Assembly: GCA_016288155.1 (NCBI GenBank)
Contig: JAEEYP010000063.1
Coordinates: 62,001-126,000, forward strand
Source: Clostridiales bacterium
GTDB taxonomy: Bacteria; Bacillota; Clostridia; Oscillospirales; CAG-272
Length of the DNA stretch: 64,000 nucleotides
Direction of reading: 5' to 3'
Positions 25,915 to 32,610 of this stretch are shown here, one piece after another. Made by a program: the position numbers and the translations under genes. The number at the start of each line of letters is the position of its first letter. Position 1 is the first letter of the stretch. The notes below the pieces were generated by a model. That model searched no databases. It was not told where the DNA came from and was given only the letters and a program-made list of their open reading frames with translations.

Positions 25915-26091
25915 TTACGCGTCCAGCGCGGGAGCGCCGACGGGGCAGGCGCCTGCACAGGCGCCGCATTCGAGGCACTCATCCGGATTGATGACGAACT
26001 TGCCGTCTTTTTCCTTGATGCATTCCACAGGGCATTCCGCAGCGCACGAGCCGCAGCCGACACAAGCGTCGGCATCGATCTTATAAGCCAT
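25915..26091 (-). CDS. 2[4Fe-4S] ferredoxin
   Basis: A 58-residue clostridial-type ferredoxin, MAYKIDADACVGCGSCAAEC... Both cluster motifs are complete: CxxCxxCxxxC at CVGCGSCAAECP and CLECGACAGACP. It carries low-potential electrons in the cytoplasm, probably for pyruvate:ferredoxin oxidoreductase or radical-SAM enzymes. The ATG has AGGAGG seven bases upstream. The gene has its own promoter and terminator, making a monocistronic insert in the holB-ricT-trmN6-rsmI cluster. Confidence 0.95.
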   Translation of the reverse strand: MAYKIDADACVGCGSCAAECPVECIKEKDGKFVINPDECLECGACAGACPVGAPALDA

Positions 26092-26120
26092 AACTGTACC
26101 TCCTTTTGGTTTCTATATAT

Positions 26121-26149
26121 ACTGTAACACAAAACGAAGCAAATTGCAA
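26121..26149 (-). promoter_or_regulatory. Sigma-A promoter of the ferredoxin gene
   Basis: On the minus strand TTGCAA (26144-26149), a 17-base spacer and TACAGT (26121-26126) lie just upstream of the ferredoxin ribosome-binding site. Confidence 0.72.
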
Positions 26150-26208
26150 TTGTTTCTTCAAAAAAAGAGAAAAAAACTTAAAGGATTTCACTTAGCCGCG
26201 GAAATGCG

Positions 26209-27138
26209 TTACTGTTCGGCGTCTTTGGGCTCCGATCCTTTCGGCTTCTGCGCGTTCTTTTTGGACTGTGAGTGCTCCGGAAGCTTCAGCACGGTGACGT
26301 CGTCCCGGTTGAAGGAACGGAACACCGTTTCTCCCTGCCGGTCGGTGAAGGCGACCTTGAGCATTCCCTCCAGCGGTGCGATCTCCGTCACGGTACCGGG
26401 ACCGTCCGAAGTGTCGACGCGGCTTCCGACCGGCGGCGTCAGGCGCAGTTCCTCTTCATAGGTCTTGTACTCATAGTGGAGACAGCACATAAGTCTGCCG
26501 CAGGCGCCGGAGATCTTTGCGGAATTCAGAGAGAGATTCTGTTCTTTCGCCATCTTGATCGATACCTGTGCGAAATCGGACAGAAACGTCGTGCAGCAGA
26601 AAGGACGTCCGCAGATCCCGATCCCGCCCATCATTTTCGCTTCGTCCCGGATGCCGATCTGACGCAGCTCGATCCTGGTACGGAAAACGGAGGCCAGATC
26701 TTTGACGAGGTCGCGGAAGTCCACGCGTCCTTCAGCGGAGAAATAAAAGAGCAGTTTGCTGTTGTCAAAAGTATACTCTGCGTCGATGAGCTTCATTTCC
26801 AGATTGTGGTCGCGGATCTTCTGCAGACAGATGTCGAAAGCGTTTTTTTCAAGGGCGATGTTCGCGTCGTGGCGTTCGTCGTCGTTCGTCGTGGCACGGC
26901 GGATCACGGCGCGGAGCGGCGGCACGAGCTCCGACGTCGGTACCTCCTTGTTGGCGATCACCGCCTCGCCGTATTCCACGCCGCGGGAGGTCTCGACGAT
27001 CACGTGATCGCCGGCGGAGATCTCCAGTTTTCCGGGCGAGAAATAATATACTTTGCCTGTGTCGCGGAAGCGCACCCCGACGATTTCCGTCATCTCCGGG
27101 GCACCGAAATTCTGATGCATTCTGTTATCCTGTTCCAT
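26209..27138 (-). CDS. ricT: PSP1-domain protein RicT (YaaT)
   Basis: In Bacillus YaaT/RicT joins YlbF and YmcA in a [4Fe-4S] complex that promotes RNase Y processing and, through the phosphorelay, sporulation. The 309-residue protein has the PSP1 core VGVRFRDTGKVYYFSPG and DFRDLVKDLASVFRTRIELRQIG, plus conserved cysteines in GICGRPFCC and GACGRLMCC that fit cluster binding. It starts five bases after holB. An acidic/lysine tail ends the protein. Confidence 0.93.
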   Translation of the reverse strand: MEQDNRMHQNFGAPEMTEIVGVRFRDTGKVYYFSPGKLEISAGDHVIVETSRGVEYGEAVIANKEVPTSELVPPLRAVIRRATTNDDERHDANIALEKNAFDICLQKIRDHNLEMKLIDAEYTFDNSKLLFYFSAEGRVDFRDLVKDLASVFRTRIELRQIGIRDEAKMMGGIGICGRPFCCTTFLSDFAQVSIKMAKEQNLSLNSAKISGACGRLMCCLHYEYKTYEEELRLTPPVGSRVDTSDGPGTVTEIAPLEGMLKVAFTDRQGETVFRSFNRDDVTVLKLPEHSQSKKNAQKPKGSEPKDAEQ

Positions 27139-27143
27139 AACGG

Positions 27144-28196
27144 TCAGCGGACACCCGCCATTCCTTTCGATTCATGTGTGTGCAGAAACAGATCGGTCAT
27201 TGTGGGGAAGATCCCGGCGTTTGCGCGGATCCTGTCGTATGCGCTGAAGACGCGTCGGAAGGCGGCGGTGATCCGCGTCAGTCCGACTCCGCCGGCCGGC
27301 GTATTCTGTCCTTCCGCGAACGAAAACTGTACGGGAAGATCGGGGCATTTTTTGCGGACGGCAAGGTCGCGCAGCGCCAGCATCATGAGCGACAGAAGCG
27401 TAAGGACGGCCTCTCTCTCTTTCGGCAGGGATAAGAGAAGCTGTGCACATTCGGCGGAATCGGTGCGGAAAAGCAGCGATACGGCGCGTACGGCATCCTG
27501 GCGCAGCGCGTGATACCGCGCGCCGTCGGACGAGGAGCGGGCGAGGAGGCGCTTTGCCTCGCCGAGCGCGCCGCCGCAGGCGGCACACGCTTCGGCGAAC
27601 CACTCCGGATCGGAGCGTTCCAGCGCGGCAAAGCGGCTTTCCGCGCAAAGATACTCCGCGACTTCCGGCGCCGTAAAGCTTTGCATACGGAAGATCGGAG
27701 CGCGGCTGCGCACCGTTTCGAGCAGGGCGGAGGAATCCGTCGTCAGAAGAAAGAATACGGCGTACGGGGGCGGCTCTTCCAGCGAGAGCAGCAGGGCGTT
27801 CTGCGCGGACGGCGTCAGCTTTTCCGCTTCCTCGATACAATAGATCTTCTTCGTATTTTCGTTCGGCGCGCTCCAGAGATCCTCGCGCAGGGTGCGGATC
27901 GCATCGACGCCCACCGTGGCGTGATCCTTGTCCCGCCGTACAAAGTACACGTCCGGGGACACTCCCTCGCGGATCTTGCGGCAGACGGCGCACCGTCCGC
28001 AGGGAAACCGTTCGTCGGTATCACCCGTGCAGCTGAACGCAGCGGCGGCGGCCAGCGCGGCCGTATGCTTTCCGCTGCCGGGGGGACCCTCGAGGATAAA
28101 GGCGTGACCGGCACGACCGCTCAGAATATCGCGGCCGAGGATGTCCCGGATCCGTTCGTTGCCGATGAGAGTCGGGAATATGCCGGGATTCTTCAT
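27144..28196 (-). CDS. holB: DNA polymerase III delta-prime subunit
   Basis: Clamp-loader AAA+ subunit, 350 residues. It has Walker A-like GPPGSGKHTA, the four-cysteine zinc motif around FPCGRCAVCRKI with an upstream cysteine, and sensor region SLEEPPPYAVFFLLTTD, where a serine-rich SRC motif normally follows (here VRSRAPIFRM lacks the cysteine). It is the first gene after the promoter at 28229-28257. The usual tmk neighbour is absent. Confidence 0.92.
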   Translation of the reverse strand: MKNPGIFPTLIGNERIRDILGRDILSGRAGHAFILEGPPGSGKHTAALAAAAAFSCTGDTDERFPCGRCAVCRKIREGVSPDVYFVRRDKDHATVGVDAIRTLREDLWSAPNENTKKIYCIEEAEKLTPSAQNALLLSLEEPPPYAVFFLLTTDSSALLETVRSRAPIFRMQSFTAPEVAEYLCAESRFAALERSDPEWFAEACAACGGALGEAKRLLARSSSDGARYHALRQDAVRAVSLLFRTDSAECAQLLLSLPKEREAVLTLLSLMMLALRDLAVRKKCPDLPVQFSFAEGQNTPAGGVGLTRITAAFRRVFSAYDRIRANAGIFPTMTDLFLHTHESKGMAGVR

Positions 28197-28228
28197 CCGT
28201 CCGCCTCCTTTTTCCGTTGCCTGCTATT

Positions 28229-28257
28229 ATTATAGCAGACTTACGACCGACTGTCAA
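28229..28257 (-). promoter_or_regulatory. Sigma-A promoter of holB-ricT
   Basis: On the minus strand TTGACA (28252-28257), a 17-base spacer and TATAAT (28229-28234) form a full-consensus promoter. Confidence 0.9.
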
Positions 28258-28322
28258 ATCATCCGGCGCATTTTCTGTGAAATTCCGTTCCCGTGCTCTC
28301 CTTCCGTAATTGCGGAAAAGAC

Positions 28323-28351
28323 TTGACCGCGGTGGAAAATTCATGTATAAT
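28323..28351 (+). promoter_or_regulatory. Sigma-A promoter of the DUF512-der-plsY operon
   Basis: TTGACC (28323-28328), a 17-base spacer and TATAAT (28346-28351) lie 40 bases before the ATG at 28391. It is divergent from the holB promoter. Confidence 0.9.
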
Positions 28352-28390
28352 GAAGTATCATATCCTGTACATCCGTATGAAAGGACTCCC

Positions 28391-29728
28391 ATGGTCAAAA
28401 TCATCGGCGTGGACGCGGATTCGCTCGCCGCACGTGCGGGGATCCGTGCCGGGGATTATCTGATTTCCATCGACGGTCACGATATCCGGGACGTTCTGGA
28501 TTACCGTTTTTTTCTTGCTGAAAAAAAGATCCGTCTTCTGATCCACCGGGATGCCGATCTGTTTGACGTCGAGATCCGCAAAAGGATGTACGACGATATA
28601 GGGCTTTCGTTCGAGACGCCGCTGATGGATCAAAAGCACCGCTGCGAGAATAAGTGCATCTTTTGCTTCATCGATCAGCTCCCGGGCGGCATGCGCCCCT
28701 CCCTGTACTTCAAAGACGACGATTCCCGCTTGTCCTTTCTGCATGGGAATTATATCACGCTCACGAATCTTCGCCAGCACGACGTCGACCGTATCATTGA
28801 GATGCATATTTCTCCCGTGAATATTTCGATCCATACGACGAATCCGGAACTGCGTGTAAAAATGATGCACAACCGCCGCGCGGGGGAGGTGCTCGGGTAC
28901 ATCCGCCAGCTGGCGGACGCAGGGATCAGTCTCCGCGGACAGATCGTTCTCTGCCGCGGGATCAACGACGGCGAAGAACTGACGCGCACGCTCACCGATC
29001 TTACATCCTATTATCCGGCGCTCGACAGCGTGTCGGTCGTTCCTGCCGGTCTGACCGGTCATCGGGAGGGATTGTATCCTCTGGAGCCGTTCACGCCCGA
29101 AGAGTGCGCGGAGGTGATCGGTCAGGTCGATCGCTTCGGCGAGGAATGTCTCTCCCGCTTCGGCGAGAGGATCTTTTACTGTTCCGATGAATTTTATCTC
29201 CGCGCCGGGATCCCGATCCCGCCTTACGAATACTGGGGGGACTTTTCACAGATCGAGAACGGCGTCGGGATGATCGCCTCCATGGGGTACGAATTCGACG
29301 CGGCGCTCGAAGCGCTGACGGACGAGGAAAAGGCGCTGCCGCGCCGTATTTCCGTCGCTACGGGCGAGGCCGCGTTTGATTTTATTTCCGGACTGGTTGT
29401 AAAAGCAAAGCAAGTGTGTTATAATATGGAATGTACCGTATACTGCGTGGAGAATCGCTTCTTCGGCGGTCTTGTCACGGTCGCGGGACTGTTGACGGGG
29501 AAGGATCTTGCCGAGCAGCTTGTCGGCAAGCCGCTCGGCGAAGAGCTGCTTCTGCCGCGGACGACGCTGCGTGCGGAAGGAGATCTCTTTTTGTGCGGGA
29601 TGACGCCGGAGCAATTATCGTCAATATTGAACGTGCGGCTGCGCTTCTCCGAAAACGACGGCGCCGCCTTTCTGGACGCGCTGCTCGGAGAGGGCGGAGA
29701 CGTGCGGGGCACGCCGGGTTGTAGGTAA
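28391..29728 (+). CDS. DUF512 protein: PDZ plus radical-SAM-like iron-sulfur protein
   Basis: A 445-residue protein with an N-terminal PDZ-like domain (VDADSLAARAGIRAGDYLISIDGHDIRDVLDYRFF). The radical-SAM cysteine set is HRCENKCIFCFIDQLPGGMRPSLYFKDDD, and the DUF512 C-terminal half follows. It is a conserved clostridial gene beside der, with unknown substrate. The ATG at 28391 has AAAGGA seven bases upstream and lies after the promoter; the longer frame begins before the promoter and is rejected. Confidence 0.92.
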   Translation: MVKIIGVDADSLAARAGIRAGDYLISIDGHDIRDVLDYRFFLAEKKIRLLIHRDADLFDVEIRKRMYDDIGLSFETPLMDQKHRCENKCIFCFIDQLPGGMRPSLYFKDDDSRLSFLHGNYITLTNLRQHDVDRIIEMHISPVNISIHTTNPELRVKMMHNRRAGEVLGYIRQLADAGISLRGQIVLCRGINDGEELTRTLTDLTSYYPALDSVSVVPAGLTGHREGLYPLEPFTPEECAEVIGQVDRFGEECLSRFGERIFYCSDEFYLRAGIPIPPYEYWGDFSQIENGVGMIASMGYEFDAALEALTDEEKALPRRISVATGEAAFDFISGLVVKAKQVCYNMECTVYCVENRFFGGLVTVAGLLTGKDLAEQLVGKPLGEELLLPRTTLRAEGDLFLCGMTPEQLSSILNVRLRFSENDGAAFLDALLGEGGDVRGTPGCR

Positions 29729-29734
29729 ACGGAA

Positions 29735-30487
29735 ATGATGAAACGCTTTACAGTCCTGCTTATTGCGGCTGTGTTCGCTGCCGCACTGTGCGGATGCCTC
29801 TCGGATCCCGTGACGCTGCCGGATGCTCCGTTTTCCGTGGATTTCACCGACGAAGAACTGCCGGAAGGTTCCCGTGCCCGCGGATGGGTGACGATTCCCG
29901 TCCTTGTAGGATATCCGGACGGCGCCGCCGCCGAAGCCTTCCGCGGCGCGGCGCTGACGTACGCGCTGGACGTGTTTGCCGAAAAAGGACCGGTCTCCGG
30001 CACTGCCGCAGACTATCGGTATGAGACGGCCGAAGCGGTCCTTTGCCTTGCCGCGCCGCAGCTCGTTTCGGTACGGATCGGCGTCGTGTTTTCCGCTGAG
30101 GATGCATCCGAGAACGTGCGGTTCGCGTATTCCTTCAACTACGATCTCAACTCCGGCTCCGTTTTGCGTACGGAGGACGTAATTGCCGACTATCCCGCGT
30201 TCCGAAAGCTCTTTGAGAGCGGTGCGTTTACTCAGGATTTCGGATATCCTTCGCTTGCACGGGAGGTATCCTATACCGATATGATCGCGCAGTACCGTGC
30301 CGAATACGGGATCTATCCTTCGCTTTACTTTACGGAGGGACGTATCGGGGTGCTGATCGACGTGGTGCAGGGTCTTGACGGATACGCCGGCTTTTCCGCC
30401 GACATCCGCGACGTGCGGAAGTATCTGCACACGGAGGATCCCACGGTTGCCGCGCTGTGCGGTCTGAAAACAAATTCAATGCAGTAA
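29735..30487 (+). CDS. Lipoprotein with DUF3298-like domain
   Basis: A 250-residue exported protein. The N-terminus MMKRFTVLLIAAVFAAALCGC ends in a lipobox-like LCGC, so it is probably lipid-anchored on the outer face. The C-terminal part (SFNYDLNSGSVLRTEDVI...FKE-like region, LYFTEGRIGVLID) resembles the DUF3298 domain seen in RsiV-type anti-sigma and related extracytoplasmic proteins. It lies six bases after the DUF512 gene and ends 17 bases before der. Function unknown. Confidence 0.78.
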   Translation: MMKRFTVLLIAAVFAAALCGCLSDPVTLPDAPFSVDFTDEELPEGSRARGWVTIPVLVGYPDGAAAEAFRGAALTYALDVFAEKGPVSGTAADYRYETAEAVLCLAAPQLVSVRIGVVFSAEDASENVRFAYSFNYDLNSGSVLRTEDVIADYPAFRKLFESGAFTQDFGYPSLAREVSYTDMIAQYRAEYGIYPSLYFTEGRIGVLIDVVQGLDGYAGFSADIRDVRKYLHTEDPTVAALCGLKTNSMQ

Positions 30488-30504
30488 AGAAACGGACGAA
30501 ACAT

Positions 30505-31839
30505 ATGCCGAAGCCAGTACTTGCCATCGTCGGACGTCCCAACGTCGGGAAAAGCACCCTGTTCAACAAATTGATCGGGGAACGGCGCGCCATCGTTGAG
30601 GATATCCCCGGCATCACGAGAGACCGCATTTACGGGGAAACGGAATGGAACGGACGCTCGCTCATCGTGATTGATACGGGCGGCATCGAGCCCGGAACGG
30701 ACGATCCGCTTCTCGTCAAAATGCGGGCGCAGGCGCAGATCGCCATCGATACGGCGGACGTGATCCTGTTCGTATGCGATATCCGCACGGGGCTGATGCC
30801 GGATGACCGCGATATCGCCGTCATGCTGAAACGCAGCGGAAAACCGGTGGTCCCGTGCGTCAACAAAGCGGATGCCGTCGGAAATACCGCACCGGAGTTT
30901 TACGAATTCTACGAGCTCGGTTTTGAGATCGATCCGATCCCGCTTTCTTCCGTGCACGGAACGGGGACGGGCGACGTTCTCGATGCCGCGTTGGCGGCGC
31001 TGCCGCCCGGTGCGGAGGAAGAGGTCGAGGAGGATCGGATCAGCGTCGCCGTCATCGGGAAGCCGAACGCGGGGAAATCCTCGCTCGTCAACCGTATCCT
31101 CGGCGACGAGCGCATGATCGTCTCCGATATCCCGGGAACGACGCGGGACGCCATCGACTCCCGTCTGGACAACGAATTCGGAAAGTATACCTTTATCGAT
31201 ACGGCGGGAATCCGCCGCCACAGCCGCGTCGAGGACCGCATCGAAAAATACAGCGTGCTGCGTGCCAAGATGGCTGTGGAACGCGCCGACGTCTGCATCC
31301 TCGTCATCGACGCTTCCGAAGGGATCACGGAACAGGACGAAAAGATCGCCGGCATCGCGCACGAAGCGGGTAAAGCGACGATCATCGCCGTCAACAAGTG
31401 GGATCTTGTGGAGAAGGAGAACGGAACGGCGGAATCCTTCACGAAAAAGATCGAAAACGCGCTTTCCTATATGACGTACGCGCCGATTTTGTTCGTGTCC
31501 GCCGTGACCGGACAGCGCGTCGGAAAACTGTTCGAGCAGATCAATTACGTGCACAATCAGACGAATCTGCGGATCTCCACGGGCATGCTCAACGACGTGC
31601 TCGCCGACGCAGTCAGCCGTGTCCAGCCGCCGTCCGATAAGGGAAAGCGGCTGAAGATCTACTACATGACGCAGTCCTCCGTGGCGCCGCCGACTTTCAT
31701 TCTTTTTACCAACAGCATCGAACTGTTCCATTTTTCCTATCAGCGCTATATAGAAAACTGTCTGCGCAATACGTTCGGTTTCCGCGGAACGCCGATCCGG
31801 CTGATCCTCCGGCAGCGCGGAGACGAAAAGGATCAATAA
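30505..31839 (+). CDS. der: Ribosome-assembly GTPase Der (EngA)
   Basis: Tandem-GTPase assembly factor for the 50S subunit. G-domain 1 has GRPNVGKST (residues 10-18), DTGG and NKAD. G-domain 2 has GKPNAGKSS, DTAG and NKWD. A C-terminal KH-like domain follows (NDVLADAV...PPSDKGKRLKIYYMTQ). The product is 444 residues. I use the ATG at 30505, directly before PKPVLAIVG; the longer frame overlaps the lipoprotein gene. Confidence 0.96.
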   Translation: MPKPVLAIVGRPNVGKSTLFNKLIGERRAIVEDIPGITRDRIYGETEWNGRSLIVIDTGGIEPGTDDPLLVKMRAQAQIAIDTADVILFVCDIRTGLMPDDRDIAVMLKRSGKPVVPCVNKADAVGNTAPEFYEFYELGFEIDPIPLSSVHGTGTGDVLDAALAALPPGAEEEVEEDRISVAVIGKPNAGKSSLVNRILGDERMIVSDIPGTTRDAIDSRLDNEFGKYTFIDTAGIRRHSRVEDRIEKYSVLRAKMAVERADVCILVIDASEGITEQDEKIAGIAHEAGKATIIAVNKWDLVEKENGTAESFTKKIENALSYMTYAPILFVSAVTGQRVGKLFEQINYVHNQTNLRISTGMLNDVLADAVSRVQPPSDKGKRLKIYYMTQSSVAPPTFILFTNSIELFHFSYQRYIENCLRNTFGFRGTPIRLILRQRGDEKDQ

Positions 31840-31848
31840 GGAGGCACT

Positions 31849-32610
31849 ATGAATTATACGTTCGACGACGTGTATTCCAAGGGATTTCTCGGTACATATC
31901 TGGAACAGACGGGAACGGAGACCGGCGGCGGCTTCTTTCTGCTCGTCACGCTCGGGTTCCTCGTCGCCTCCATAATCCCGTATCTTCTCGGAAGCCTCAA
32001 TTTTGCCGTGATCCTTTCAAAACGCTGTTTCCATGAGGATATCCGCGACTATGGCAGCGGGAACGCCGGGATGACGAACATGCTCCGCACTTACGGCACC
32101 GGTCCCGCCGCGCTCACTCTTGCCGGAGATGCGCTCAAAGCCGTCCTTGCCGTGGTGATCGGACGACTGATCTGGGGCAGCATCGGCGCTTACGTCGCCG
32201 GACTTTGCTGTGTGCTCGGTCACGTTTTTCCCGTCTTTTATAAGTTCAAAGGAGGGAAGGGCGTCGTCGTTACGTGCGTAACGATCCTTATGACCAACTG
32301 GCTCGTCGGGGTGATCCTGATCTCGTTTTTCGTTCTGCTCGTCGCCGCGACCCGCTTCATATCGCTCGGCTCCGTCATGTGCGCTTTGATCTATCCGTTG
32401 CTCCTCTCACGGCTGAACGGAAGCGACCCGTCGCTCGTTCTGCTGTTTGCCATTGCGATCGCGGCCATCGTCGTGATCAAGCACCGCACGAACATCAAGC
32501 GCCTCATCGAGGGAAAGGAAAACAAGATATCCTTTTCACATAAGGAGAAAAAGAGCGCCGCCGATCCCGCCGCATCGGAGGATCACAGTGAGGACGGAAA
32601 GGGATCATGA
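31849..32610 (+). CDS. plsY: Glycerol-3-phosphate acyltransferase PlsY
   Basis: Transfers acyl from acyl-phosphate to glycerol-3-phosphate, the first step of membrane phospholipid synthesis. The 253-residue protein has the three PlsY cytoplasmic motifs: GSLNFAVILSKRC...DIRDYGSGNAGMTNMLRTYG, LGHVFPVFYKFKGGKGVV, and the late KHRTNIKRLIEGKENK. It carries an unusual hydrophilic extension of about 30 residues before the first helix and a charged C-terminal tail. The ATG follows AAGGAGG. It overlaps the next frame by four bases. Confidence 0.94.
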   Translation: MNYTFDDVYSKGFLGTYLEQTGTETGGGFFLLVTLGFLVASIIPYLLGSLNFAVILSKRCFHEDIRDYGSGNAGMTNMLRTYGTGPAALTLAGDALKAVLAVVIGRLIWGSIGAYVAGLCCVLGHVFPVFYKFKGGKGVVVTCVTILMTNWLVGVILISFFVLLVAATRFISLGSVMCALIYPLLLSRLNGSDPSLVLLFAIAIAAIVVIKHRTNIKRLIEGKENKISFSHKEKKSAADPAASEDHSEDGKGS

